Positions 24,144-32,308 of a stretch of 64,000 nucleotides of DNA are shown here, piece by piece. The DNA comes from Prauserella cavernicola (GTDB lineage Bacteria > Actinomycetota > Actinomycetes > Mycobacteriales > Pseudonocardiaceae). The stretch is taken from assembly GCF_016595675.1 (NCBI RefSeq), contig NZ_JAENJH010000007.1, positions 62,001 to 126,000 of the forward strand, read 5' to 3'. The notes under the pieces were generated by a model that saw only the letters and a list, made by a program, of their open reading frames with translations, was not told the DNA's origin and did not search any database. A program made the translations under genes and the position numbers. Positions within the stretch are counted from its first letter, which is position 1, and each line of letters opens with the position of its first letter.

Positions 24144-25301
24144 GTGACCATCGAGATACCCGCACCACCCGACCTGCCCGGCGCCGCGCACAGCGACCTG
24201 CACAGCGAGCACGGCAGGCGCCGGGGCGAGCACCCCGGCCGCTCGCGCGACCCGATCATCAAGGTCCGCGACCTCGCGTGGCTGCAGTTCGAGAAGCCGG
24301 ACCTGGACCGCACCGAGATCTTCGCCCGCGACTTCGGTTTCGTCGTCGCGTCGCGGACGCCGGACGAGCTGCGGCTGCGCGGCACGTTCGCCGGTACCGA
24401 CTCGATCGTCGTCCGGCGCGGACCGTCGTCGCGGTTCGTCGGCCCCGTCTTCCGGGCCGCGGCCGTCGAGGACGTCGACCGGCTGGCCCGCCACACCGGC
24501 ACCCGTGCCCGGCCGGTGGCACCCGGCAGGCCGGGGCGCATCGTGGAGGTCCGCGATCCCTCCGGCATCCCGGTGGGGGTGGTCGGCGGCGCCGAGGAAC
24601 ACGACGACCTGCCCGGTCAGCTCGCGCTGCCGCTGAACACCGGGCTCACGTCGCAGCGCCGGTTCACCCGCGTCAACGCCACGCAACGGCCTGCCCGCGA
24701 ACCCGCGAGGGTGCAGCGGCTCGGGCACGTCGTGCTCGAGACACCGAGGTTCCAGGCCTCGCTGGACTGGTACCTGGACACGCTCGGCATGATCGTCAGC
24801 GACTTCCTCTTCCTGCCTGGCGACCGGGACTTCGGGCCCACGATGGCGTTCATCCGGTGCGACCGCGGCGGCGAGCCCGCCGACCACCACACGCTGGCCA
24901 TGCACCTCGGCCCGGCGAGCGGCTACGTGCACTCCGCCTTCCAGGTCACCGACCTCGACGCGATCGCCGCGGGCGGCGAGTACCTGACCGAGCGCGGGTA
25001 CAAGCGGGCGTGGGGCATCGGCCGCCACATCCAGGGCAGCCAGCTCTTCGACTACTGGCGGGACCCGGACGGCCTGATGGTGGAGCACTTCGCCGACGGC
25101 GACGTGTTCGACGCGACCGTCGAGCCGGGCTGGGCCGCCATGTCGTCCTCCGGGCTCGCCCAGTGGGGACCGCCCGTGACCCGCGACTTCCTCGGCACCT
25201 CCCCGGCGCGCCTCGTCGAGGCGCTGCACGCGCTGCGCGCCGACGACAACGACCTGACCCCCGCCCGCCTGCGGGCCCTGATGAAAGCGATGAACTCATG
25301 A
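24144..25301 (+). CDS. VOC-family extradiol dioxygenase
   Basis: A 385-aa two-module vicinal-oxygen-chelate protein like type I extradiol (catechol 2,3-/2,3-dihydroxybiphenyl-type) dioxygenases. The N-terminal module (about 38-150) lacks metal ligands, as usual. The C-terminal module (about 190-320) has the 2-His-1-Glu Fe site: His195 (QRLGHVVLET), His263 (YVHSAFQV) and Glu314 (GLMVEHFADG). It should cleave a catechol ring next to a hydroxyl. GTG 24144 follows GGAGG (24134-24138). The stop overlaps the FAH-family gene (ATGA). The first about 35 residues, rich in His and Arg, look non-conserved. Confidence 0.85.
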   Translation: MTIEIPAPPDLPGAAHSDLHSEHGRRRGEHPGRSRDPIIKVRDLAWLQFEKPDLDRTEIFARDFGFVVASRTPDELRLRGTFAGTDSIVVRRGPSSRFVGPVFRAAAVEDVDRLARHTGTRARPVAPGRPGRIVEVRDPSGIPVGVVGGAEEHDDLPGQLALPLNTGLTSQRRFTRVNATQRPAREPARVQRLGHVVLETPRFQASLDWYLDTLGMIVSDFLFLPGDRDFGPTMAFIRCDRGGEPADHHTLAMHLGPASGYVHSAFQVTDLDAIAAGGEYLTERGYKRAWGIGRHIQGSQLFDYWRDPDGLMVEHFADGDVFDATVEPGWAAMSSSGLAQWGPPVTRDFLGTSPARLVEALHALRADDNDLTPARLRALMKAMNS

Positions 25302-26269
25302 GCATCTCCGTGCTGCGCACCGCCGACGCCTGGTACGTCGAGGTTCCGGGCACCGGCAAGGCCGTCGAGGTCACCACGAAGGCCACCACCACGGCGGACC
25401 TGCTCGCCGACCGCGCGGCGGTGGACAAGGCCGCCGCGACAGCCTCCGAGGCGACCGAGGCGACCGAGGCGACGGGCGCGGTGGACGTCGCCTCGCTGGA
25501 CACCGTCTCCCCGGTGACCACGCCCTGTCGCGTGGTGGCGCAGATGGTCAACTTCCGTTCGCATGCCAAGGATTCCGGTTTCGACCCGGACACGGTGCTG
25601 CCCACGTTCTTCCGCAAGGCGTCGGGCTCGGTGAGCGGTCCGGGCGTGACGATCGTGCGGCCCGCCCACGTCCGGCTGCTCGACTACGAGGTGGAGCTCG
25701 GCCTCGTGCTCGGCGCCCCGCTGCCGGTCGGCACCACCGTCACCGAGCGCGACCTGCCCCGCTACGTGGCGGGGCTCGTGGTCACCAACGACGTCAGCGC
25801 CCGCGACATCCAGCTGCCCAAGGGCCAGTTCTACGAGTCGAAGTCGTACCCGACGTTCACGCCCGTCGGGCCGAGGCTCGTGCTGCTGGAGACAGGCGAC
25901 GTAGCGCGGCTCGAGCGGCTGCGGCTGCGGTTGTGGGTCAACGACGTGCTCCGGCAGGACCGCACGCTCGCCGACATGATCGTGCGCCCCGCCGAGGCGC
26001 TGACCCTGCTGGCCCGCTTCCAGGCGCTCGACGCGGGCGATCTGCTGCTGACCGGCACGCCGGGCGGCACGGCGCTCAAGGCGCCCGCCAAGATCGCCGA
26101 GATCATCGGCGGGCTGCTGCCGCCAGCCGTGAAGTGGAAGGCGTTCTTCTCGCGCGCGGAGTCCAATCCGGACTACCTGCAGCACGGCGACGTCGTCACC
26201 GCCACCATCGCCACCGACGACGGCGCACTCGACCTCGGCACCCAGCGCACCCCCGTCGAACACAGCTGA
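25298..26269 (+). CDS. Fumarylacetoacetate-hydrolase-family protein
   Basis: A 323-aa FAH-superfamily protein. The core (about 85-320) has MVNFRSHAKDSG, the metal ligands in DYEVELGLVLG, VTNDVSARDIQ, GPRLVLLETGD and LLTGTPGGTALK. The family hydrolyses or decarboxylates/isomerises ring-cleavage acids (FAH, 2-hydroxymuconate pathway enzymes), which fits its place directly after the dioxygenase. An Ala/Glu/Thr-rich linker of 9-bp repeats separates a variable N-terminal segment from the core. The ATG overlaps the dioxygenase stop. Confidence 0.85.
   Translation: MSISVLRTADAWYVEVPGTGKAVEVTTKATTTADLLADRAAVDKAAATASEATEATEATGAVDVASLDTVSPVTTPCRVVAQMVNFRSHAKDSGFDPDTVLPTFFRKASGSVSGPGVTIVRPAHVRLLDYEVELGLVLGAPLPVGTTVTERDLPRYVAGLVVTNDVSARDIQLPKGQFYESKSYPTFTPVGPRLVLLETGDVARLERLRLRLWVNDVLRQDRTLADMIVRPAEALTLLARFQALDAGDLLLTGTPGGTALKAPAKIAEIIGGLLPPAVKWKAFFSRAESNPDYLQHGDVVTATIATDDGALDLGTQRTPVEHS
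25448..25474 (+). repeat. 9-bp tandem repeat in the FAH-family gene
   Basis: Three units of GAGGCGAC(C/G) encode three Glu-Ala-Thr triplets in an inter-domain linker. This is in-frame low complexity like that in the DUF3159 tail of the same operon. Confidence 0.75.
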
Positions 26270-26285
26270 CTCCTGGAGTGAGGCC

Positions 26286-27815
26286 ATGACCGAACGAGTC
26301 TCCGTGGTGGTGATCGGCGGCGGACCGACCGGCGTCACCGCGGCATCACTGCTGGCCCGCGAGGGGGTGGATTGCCTGGTGCTCGACCGCTGGGCCGACG
26401 TCTACCCCCAGCCGAGGGCGGTCCACCTTGACGACGAGATCTACCGGATCCTGAGCAGGCTCGGACTGCGGCGCGAGTTCGCGGCCATCTCCCGGCCCTC
26501 CCGCGGCCTGCGCCTGCTCGATCCCGATCACGACGTGCTGGCCGAGTTCACCCGCTCCGGCCACGACGGCGTCCACGGGTTCCCGCAGGCGAGCATGTTC
26601 GACCAGCCCGACCTCGAGCGCGTGCTGCGGGCCGGGCTCGCCCGGCTGCCCTCGGCCCGCTTCCGCGGCGACGTCGAGGTGACCGGGATCGTCCGCAACG
26701 AGCTCGGCGGCGACGGCGCCGTCACCGTCGAGCTGAGAGACCGCGAGACCGGCGAGCCCGACGCGGTGTTCGCCGACTACGTGCTCGGCTGCGACGGCGC
26801 GAACAGCGTGGTGCGCGACTCCATCGGAGCGACGCTGACCGATCTGGGATTCGCGCAACGCTGGCTGGTGGTCGACATCGCGACCGGGACCGACCTCGGG
26901 CAGTGGGAGGGCGTGCACCAGGTGTGCTCGTCCGAGCGGGCCGCGACCTTCATGCGGATCGGCGACGATCGCTACCGCTGGGAGTTCCAGCTGCTCGAGG
27001 GCGAGTCCGCCGCCGACTTCGGGTCGGTGGAAGCGTTGCGCCCGCTGCTGCGGCCGTGGATCGGCACCATCCCGACCGGGGACCTGACCCTGGTGCGCAC
27101 CACGGACTACACCTTCCACGCGCGCATCGCGGACACGTGGCGGGCCGGGCGGGTCTTCCTGCTCGGCGACGCCGCGCACCTCACGCCCCCGTTCATCGGC
27201 CAGGGCATGGGTGCCGGACTGCGGGACGCGGACAACCTGACGTGGAAGCTGTCCGGCGTGCTGCGCGGTGCACTACCGGAGTCCGATTTGGACTCCTATC
27301 AGCGGGAGCGCAAGCCGCACGCGGCCGCCATGATCCGCCAGGCGGTGTCTGTGGGCCGGATCATGACCGGCGGAGGCCGGGCCGGCACCCTGCTGCGCCG
27401 GGCGATCGCGCCGGCGCTGCACCGGATCCCGGGGGTGAACAGCCTGGTGCTCGACAGCGCGACGCCGGCGCTGCACCGCTCGACGCTCGTGCGTCCCGGC
27501 GGGATCCGGTCCGGGCTCGCGGGCCGCGTCTGTCCGAACGCGCCGGTGGGCGGCACGAGCCGGTTCGACGACCACGTCGGCCGCCGGTTCGCGCTCGTGT
27601 GCGACCACCTGGCGCAGACGTCGGAACGCAGGGCCGCGCGCGAGGCGGGTGTCGTGCTGGTCGAGGTGAGTCCGGCCGACCCGCTCGGGCGGTGGCTCGC
27701 CGAGGGCGGCGTGCACAGCGCGCTGGTCCGCCCGGACCGCACCGTCCTGGCGACCGGGGCGACGGCGAGGCGCGCCCTGCGCTCCGGACTGCTCACGAGA
27801 GGAGAACGACAGTGA
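26286..27815 (+). CDS. FAD-dependent aromatic monooxygenase (MhpA-like)
   Basis: A 509-aa class A flavoprotein hydroxylase. It has the dinucleotide motif VIGGGPTGVTAA (about 8-19), the DG motif YVLGCDGANSVVRD and the second FAD motif LLGDAAHLTPPFIGQGMGAGLRDADNL. Layout and GMGAGLRDADNLTWKL are typical of 3-(3-hydroxyphenyl)propionate hydroxylases and related phenolic acid hydroxylases, using NAD(P)H and O2. It probably makes the catechol cleaved by the operon's dioxygenase. The ATG follows a TGGAGTGAGG leader 16 nt after the previous stop. Its stop overlaps the hydratase gene (GTGA). Confidence 0.87.
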   Translation: MTERVSVVVIGGGPTGVTAASLLAREGVDCLVLDRWADVYPQPRAVHLDDEIYRILSRLGLRREFAAISRPSRGLRLLDPDHDVLAEFTRSGHDGVHGFPQASMFDQPDLERVLRAGLARLPSARFRGDVEVTGIVRNELGGDGAVTVELRDRETGEPDAVFADYVLGCDGANSVVRDSIGATLTDLGFAQRWLVVDIATGTDLGQWEGVHQVCSSERAATFMRIGDDRYRWEFQLLEGESAADFGSVEALRPLLRPWIGTIPTGDLTLVRTTDYTFHARIADTWRAGRVFLLGDAAHLTPPFIGQGMGAGLRDADNLTWKLSGVLRGALPESDLDSYQRERKPHAAAMIRQAVSVGRIMTGGGRAGTLLRRAIAPALHRIPGVNSLVLDSATPALHRSTLVRPGGIRSGLAGRVCPNAPVGGTSRFDDHVGRRFALVCDHLAQTSERRAAREAGVVLVEVSPADPLGRWLAEGGVHSALVRPDRTVLATGATARRALRSGLLTRGERQ

Positions 27816-28786
27816 CGACCCGATGGACCGGTCCCGCGGCGAGCCTGCGGTACTCGACCCTGCGCGCCGAGCAGGACGGCCGCGTGCTGACGGTGTCGGT
27901 GACGGACCCGCCCTACAACTACATGACCGCCGCGATGCAGGACGACGTCATCCGGCTGGTCGATGCCGTCGAGACGGATCCGGGCGTCGGCGCGGTCGTC
28001 GTCACCGGGGGAGTGCCGGGCCGCTTCGTCACCCACTACGACATCACCGACCTGCTCGGCGCGGCGGAGCGCTCGCCGAACCTGCCGTCCGCGGTCACCT
28101 CCGCGCTCGTGCGGGCGACGACGCTGCTGGCGCGTGCGGGCGGCGACCGGGTGGGCGCGGCGATCCGCCGCACCTCGCTGGGGGACCTGTACCGGCTCGC
28201 GCGGTTCCACCACGCGCTCGAACGGATCCTGCGCTCACCTGCCGTGTGGATCGGCGCGATCGACGGTCCGTGCGGCGGCGGGGGACTCGAGATGTCGGCG
28301 TTCTTCGACCTCCGGTTCTGCTCCGAGACCGCGACGTTTCTGTTGCCGGAGCTCAGTATCGGGCTGTCGACGACGTTCGGCGGTCAGCGGCTGGCGCGGC
28401 TGGTCGGCCCGTCGCGAGCGCTGGAGGTGATGCTCGAGTCCCGGGCCTACAGCGCGAGCGAGGCGCGGGAGTACGGACTGGCCGACGGTGTGGTGCCGGG
28501 CGGCGAGCTGACAGAGCACGTCCACGAGCGCGCCACCCGTTACGCCCGCCGGCCCCGCGAGGTGGTCGCCGTGCAGAAGCGGATCTTCCACGACGTCGAC
28601 CGCGACACGGCGGCGCGCGGTCTGCTGCGCGAGTCGATCGCGCAGAGCATCGGACTCGGCAGGATGCGCACGCGCGCGGCGCTGCGCCGGTGGCTGCGGC
28701 TGCAGGACGCCTCGGGCGACTCGACGTTCCTGACCGACCCGCGGCCCTGGGCCGAGGGCACCGCCGCCGACCTCGTGGGCAGCTGA
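27812..28786 (+). CDS. Enoyl-CoA hydratase/isomerase-family protein
   Basis: A 324-aa crotonase-family protein. It shows the strand VVVTGGVPGRFVTHYDI (oxyanion hole I), the second oxyanion segment IDGPCGGGGLEMSAFFDLRF, and LPELSIGLSTTFGGQRLARLVG. The position that carries catalytic Glu in hydratases is at or near LLPELSIGL. An Arg-rich insert of about 40 residues (about 100-145) is longer than in standard 260-aa crotonases. It starts with GTG overlapping the monooxygenase stop and ends the operon. It may process the CoA ester of the side chain or a ring-cleavage product. Confidence 0.82.
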   Translation: MTTRWTGPAASLRYSTLRAEQDGRVLTVSVTDPPYNYMTAAMQDDVIRLVDAVETDPGVGAVVVTGGVPGRFVTHYDITDLLGAAERSPNLPSAVTSALVRATTLLARAGGDRVGAAIRRTSLGDLYRLARFHHALERILRSPAVWIGAIDGPCGGGGLEMSAFFDLRFCSETATFLLPELSIGLSTTFGGQRLARLVGPSRALEVMLESRAYSASEAREYGLADGVVPGGELTEHVHERATRYARRPREVVAVQKRIFHDVDRDTAARGLLRESIAQSIGLGRMRTRAALRRWLRLQDASGDSTFLTDPRPWAEGTAADLVGS

Positions 28787-28796
28787 GCGGGCCCGG

Positions 28797-29429
28797 TCAG
28801 CGCAGCGCGCCGCGCAGGGTGTCGGCGAAGACGGCCGTGATGGCCGCCTGGTCGACCTGCTCCGGGTCGGTGCCGTACTCGAGGGCGAGTCCGAGCCGCA
28901 GCGACTGCAGCGTCAGCGCCAGCTGCTCGGCGGGCACGACGAGGTCGAGGTCGAGGTCGCCGCAGGCCCTGGTGATGACGGCGGCGAGCTCGTCGCGCAG
29001 GGTCCTGCGGACCCCGACGTAGACCTCGCGGACGTCGGGATCGTGGCTCGCCAGCTGGCCGATCTCCACGAGCAGCCGGGTCCACGTGGTCTGTTCGGCG
29101 ATGCCCGTGGCGAAGACCGCGGCGACGTCGTCGATCACGCGCTCCGGCCGGTTCTTCGCGCGGATCTCGAACGTGCTGACCGTGAACTGCGTGCGGACGT
29201 GCTGCTCGATCAGCTCGGCGAGTAGCGCGTGCTTGCCGTCGAAGTTGGAGTAGACCGCGCCCTTGGTGAAACCCGCGGCGTGGGCGATCTCGTCCAGGCG
29301 GGCGGCCTGGTAGCCGCGCTGGGCGAAGACCTCCGCCGCGGCGTCGAGCAGCCGGCGGCGCACCTCGTCGCGGCGGACGCGGGGGACCGGTCCGCTCGTG
29401 CCGGGGTCCTCGGAGACGGGAGCGATCAT
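28797..29429 (-). CDS. TetR-family regulator, paralogue of the one at 22404
   Basis: A 210-aa TetR protein with HTH segments almost identical to the operon TetR (VRRRLLDAAAEVFAQRGYQAARLDEIAHAAGFTKGAVYSNF is one residue or so different per ten) and a diverged ligand domain. It is convergent with the catabolic operon, 10 nt from its last gene, and divergent from an HxlR gene. The 17-bp palindrome CGATACCGCCGGTATCG begins 8 nt upstream of its start and should be its operator. Near-identical recognition helices suggest cross-talk with the operon operator. Confidence 0.87.
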   Translation of the reverse strand: MIAPVSEDPGTSGPVPRVRRDEVRRRLLDAAAEVFAQRGYQAARLDEIAHAAGFTKGAVYSNFDGKHALLAELIEQHVRTQFTVSTFEIRAKNRPERVIDDVAAVFATGIAEQTTWTRLLVEIGQLASHDPDVREVYVGVRRTLRDELAAVITRACGDLDLDLVVPAEQLALTLQSLRLGLALEYGTDPEQVDQAAITAVFADTLRGALR

Positions 29430-29436
29430 GCCCGCA

Positions 29437-29453
29437 CGATACCGCCGGTATCG
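29437..29453. promoter_or_regulatory. Perfect TetR-type palindrome
   Basis: CGATACCG-C-CGGTATCG is a perfect 8+1+8 dyad just upstream of the TetR start at 29429. Its GATAC/GTATC ends resemble the ATAC/GTAT half-sites at 21691-21744. Confidence 0.7.
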
Positions 29454-29521
29454 AACGCCGCGGCCCGAGGACCGGGCACGGGCTTTGCCGGGTGTCGTCG
29501 TGGCGCGTTAACTTCGGAGGG

Positions 29522-29902
29522 GTGAGTACCCGAGCCCGCACGCCACGGCCGCGCCGCACCGCGGCCCCGGCGATCGACGAAGGCCAGTGCAGGACCTACG
29601 TGCCGATCCTCGAGTTCATCGGGCGCCGGTGGATGGCGGCCATCCTGCTCGCCGGGGCGCACGGAGCGGTCCGCTTCGCCGACTACCGGGAGTCGGTGGT
29701 GGGGATCTCCGACCGGTTGCTGACCGTGCGACTGCGCGAACTCCAGGAGCGAGAACTGTTGCGGCGCGAGGTGATCCCGACCACTCCCGTGCAGATTCGC
29801 TACCGCCCCACCGAGGAGGGACTGGAGCTGGTGCGGGCGATCCAGCCACTGCTGCAGTGGAGCAGACGTCCTGCTCAGGAGCAGGAGCGCTCGGAGGACT
29901 AG
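29522..29902 (+). CDS. HxlR-family transcriptional regulator
   Basis: A regulator of about 126 aa with the HxlR winged helix: CRTYVPILEFIGRRWMAAILL, then RFADYRESVVGISDRLLTVRLRELQERELLRR and the wing VQIRYRPTEEG. The usual N-terminal Cys is present in QCRTY. HxlR proteins often sense electrophiles or quinones. It lies upstream of, and in the same direction as, an Old Yellow Enzyme gene with a triple half-site operator between them. GTG 29522 is chosen; a GTG at 29492 would add 10 residues. Confidence 0.82.
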   Translation: MSTRARTPRPRRTAAPAIDEGQCRTYVPILEFIGRRWMAAILLAGAHGAVRFADYRESVVGISDRLLTVRLRELQERELLRREVIPTTPVQIRYRPTEEGLELVRAIQPLLQWSRRPAQEQERSED

Positions 29903-29919
29903 GCGCCGCGACGACGATG

Positions 29920-29945
29920 CACTTACTTCGGGTAAGTGACTTACC
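29920..29945. promoter_or_regulatory. Three alternating GTAAGT half-sites (HxlR operator)
   Basis: CACTTAC-TTCGG-GTAAGTG (29920-29938) is a perfect 7-bp-arm dyad. It overlaps a second perfect palindrome GTAAGT-G-ACTTAC (29932-29944). The site lies 40 nt before the flavin oxidoreductase start, downstream of the HxlR gene. Confidence 0.68.
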
Positions 29946-29987
29946 GTCTCGTTGCCGCCCGTGGCGATCACCGGCTGACTCGGTGGC

Positions 29988-31064
29988 ATGACCACGGAAT
30001 CAGCTTTCAGTCCCCTGACCATCGGCCGCACGCACCTGCGCAACCGCCTGGTGATGTCCGCGATGACCCGCAGCCGCGCCACCGGTGACGGCCGGGCCAC
30101 CGCCGACATCGCCGAGTACTACCGGCAGCGCACCGGTGCCGGGCTCCTCGTCACCGAGACCACCCAGATCAGCACCCGGGCGCGGTCGTACCCGACCACG
30201 CCCGGCATCCACTCCACCGAGCAGGCCGCGTCGTGGGAGCGGGTCGCCGAGGTCGTGCACGACGCGGGTTCGGCCGTGTACCTGCAGCTCTTCCACGGCG
30301 GGCGCGTCGGCGACGACTCCATGCGGGGCGGACTCGCGGCGCACGCACCGTCGGCGGTGGCCGCGCCGGGCAAGTCCTTCACGCCAGCCGGGCTCGTGGA
30401 CCACCCGGTGCCCACCGCGATGACCGACGCGGAGATCCGGGCGACGATCCGGGAGTTCGCCGGCGCCGCACGGCTCGCGGTCGGCGCCGGCTTCGACGGG
30501 GTGCAGCTGCACGGCGCGAACGGCTACCTGCCGCACCAGTTCCTGGGCCGCTCCAGCAACCTGCGCACCGACGACTGGGGTGGCAGCGCCGCCAATCGGG
30601 TGCGCTTCACCGTCGAGACGATCAGGGCGATGGCCGACGCGGTGGGCCCGGACCGGGTGTCGCTGCGGATCTCGCCCGCCGCCGACGTCCTCGGCGTCGA
30701 CGAGGAGGGCACCGAGGAGCTCTACGGCGAGATGCTGTCCGCTGTGGACGGTGTCGGGCTCGCGTTCCTCGATGTGGTCGAAGCTGTCGGACAGCGCGAG
30801 CTGACCCAGCGGCTGCGCAAGTCCTGGAGCGGTGTGCTCGCACTCAACCCGCACCGCGACGCCGAGCCCGCACCGCCGCACGAGGTGGTGCCGGACGCGC
30901 TGGACTCGGGTGCGGACCTGGTGGTGCTGGGCAAGCCGTGGCTGGCCAACCCCGACCTGGACCGGCGGATCGCGAGCGGCGGCCCGTACAACGAGCCGGA
31001 TCACACCACGTTCTACGGCGGCACCGCCGCCGGTTTCCTCGACTACCCGGCGCTGGCGGGCTGA
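29988..31064 (+). CDS. Old Yellow Enzyme family alkene reductase
   Basis: A 358-aa FMN-dependent NAD(P)H:flavin oxidoreductase of the NemA/OYE branch. It has LRNRLVMSAMTRSRA (FMN-binding Thr region), VYLQLFHGGRVG, VQLHGANGYLPHQFL with the substrate-binding His-x-x-Asn pair and the proton-donor Tyr, RTDDWGGSAANRVRF and VVLGKPWLANPDL. These enzymes reduce activated C=C bonds, quinones and nitro-compounds. The operator in front suggests HxlR control by such electrophiles. An SDR gene follows 4 nt after the stop, making a two-gene detoxification operon. Confidence 0.88.
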   Translation: MTTESAFSPLTIGRTHLRNRLVMSAMTRSRATGDGRATADIAEYYRQRTGAGLLVTETTQISTRARSYPTTPGIHSTEQAASWERVAEVVHDAGSAVYLQLFHGGRVGDDSMRGGLAAHAPSAVAAPGKSFTPAGLVDHPVPTAMTDAEIRATIREFAGAARLAVGAGFDGVQLHGANGYLPHQFLGRSSNLRTDDWGGSAANRVRFTVETIRAMADAVGPDRVSLRISPAADVLGVDEEGTEELYGEMLSAVDGVGLAFLDVVEAVGQRELTQRLRKSWSGVLALNPHRDAEPAPPHEVVPDALDSGADLVVLGKPWLANPDLDRRIASGGPYNEPDHTTFYGGTAAGFLDYPALAG

Positions 31065-31068
31065 TCCG

Positions 31069-31806
31069 GTGGTGCAATCGAGACTGGCGGGCAGGACCGC
31101 GGTGGTGACCGGCGGCAGCGGGGGCATCGGACTGGCGACCGCGCACCGGCTCGTCGCCGAGGGCGCGCACGTGCTCGTGACCGGCAGACGTGCGGGCGCG
31201 GTGCGCGCGGCGGCCGAGGAGCTGGGGCCGTCGGCGACCGCGGTGCCGGGCGACGCCTCCGATCCGGACGACCTGCGGCGACTGTGTCAGGTGGTGCGGG
31301 AGCGCGGCGCGGGACTGGACGTGCTGTTCGCCAACGCGGGCACCGGGACGGCGCAGCCGATCGGCGAGGTCGCGGTCGAGGACTTCGACAAAGCGGTCGG
31401 GGCGAACCTGCGCTCCACCTGGTTCACCGTGCAGACCCTGCTGCCGGAGCTGAACCGGGGCGCGTCGGTCGTGCTCATGTCGTCGATCGCCGCCACGGCG
31501 GGGCTGCCGGGTCTCGGCCCGTACGGCGCTGCCAAGGCCGGGATCCGGTCGCTGACGCGCACGCTGGCCGTGGAGCTGGCGCAGCGGGGCGTGCGGGTCA
31601 ACGCGGTCAGCCCCGGCTACATCGCCACCCACCCCGACGACTCCGGTCAGGCCGAGTTCCAGTCGGCGGGCGTGCCGCGGGTGCCGCTCGGCCGGGTGGG
31701 GCGGCCCGACGAGGTCGCCGCCGTCGTGGCGTTCCTCGCCTCCGACGACGCCTCCTACGTCACCGGCAGCGACCTGGGCGTCGACGGCGGACGCAACCAG
31801 GTCTGA
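31069..31806 (+). CDS. Short-chain dehydrogenase/reductase
   Basis: A 245-aa classical SDR. It has the TGGSGGIG cofactor motif (about 13-20), NAG (FANAGTG), SSIAAT with the catalytic Ser, YGAAK (Tyr-x-x-x-Lys) and the C-terminal VTGSDLGVDGG typical of FabG-like reductases. Arg residues after the second strand (TGRRAG) favour NADP(H). The start is GTG 31069 or 31072, 4 nt downstream of the OYE stop. It probably reduces a carbonyl of the same class of enone/quinone substrates. A strong terminator follows. Confidence 0.85.
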   Translation: MVQSRLAGRTAVVTGGSGGIGLATAHRLVAEGAHVLVTGRRAGAVRAAAEELGPSATAVPGDASDPDDLRRLCQVVRERGAGLDVLFANAGTGTAQPIGEVAVEDFDKAVGANLRSTWFTVQTLLPELNRGASVVLMSSIAATAGLPGLGPYGAAKAGIRSLTRTLAVELAQRGVRVNAVSPGYIATHPDDSGQAEFQSAGVPRVPLGRVGRPDEVAAVVAFLASDDASYVTGSDLGVDGGRNQV

Positions 31807-31813
31807 CGACGCG

Positions 31814-31849
31814 CCGAGCCCGGGCGGAAATCTGTTCGCCCGGGCTCGG
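31814..31849 (+). terminator. Hairpin terminator after the OYE/SDR operon
   Basis: CCGAGCCCGGGCG (31814-31826) and CGCCCGGGCTCGG (31837-31849) form a perfect 13-bp stem with a 10-nt loop, followed by TTCCT. Confidence 0.78.
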
Positions 31850-31908
31850 TTCCTCGGCTACGGTCGCGGAGTCGTTGCCGCTGGGAGTCCGGGAGAGCAG
31901 GGTTCGTC

Positions 31909-32289
31909 ATGGCGTGTCGCATCAGTGAGATCGTGCTCGGCTGCCGCGAACCCGAGGTGCTGGCGCGATTCTGGTGCGAGGTCCTGGACTTCGTGGTGCT
32001 CGATCGTGAGCACGACGGCACGCTGGAGATCGGCCCGCGCGAGGGGTTCGGCGGCGCGCAGCCGACGATCATCCTCAGCCGCAGGGACGAGCCGGAACCG
32101 GGCAAGTCCCGGCTGCACCTCGACGTCAACGCCACCGACCGCGATCAGGACGCCGAGCTCGAACGCCTGCTGGCGCTGGGCGCGCGGCGAGCCGACATCG
32201 GCCAGACCGGGCAGGAGCAGTGGCACGTCCTGGCCGATCCGGAGGGCAACGAGTTCTGCCTGCTCAAGGCCCGGCTCGACCCGCTCTGA
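31909..32289 (+). CDS. VOC-family (glyoxalase/bleomycin-resistance-like) protein
   Basis: A 126-aa single-domain VOC protein: CRISEIVLGCREPEVLARFW, then RLHLDVNATD and WHVLADPEGNEFCLL. The two beta-alpha-beta-beta-beta motifs form a small metal or ligand site. The HLDV and EGNEFC positions keep a His/Glu pair, while the first position (EIVLGC) has lost the usual His. This subfamily is abundant in actinomycetes and mostly uncharacterised. It is monocistronic, with its ATG after GGAGAGCAGGG-like sequence, and convergent with the CGNR gene 19 nt away. Confidence 0.8.
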   Translation: MACRISEIVLGCREPEVLARFWCEVLDFVVLDREHDGTLEIGPREGFGGAQPTIILSRRDEPEPGKSRLHLDVNATDRDQDAELERLLALGARRADIGQTGQEQWHVLADPEGNEFCLLKARLDPL

Positions 32290-32308
32290 CGGCGTCGCGG
32301 GTGACGGG

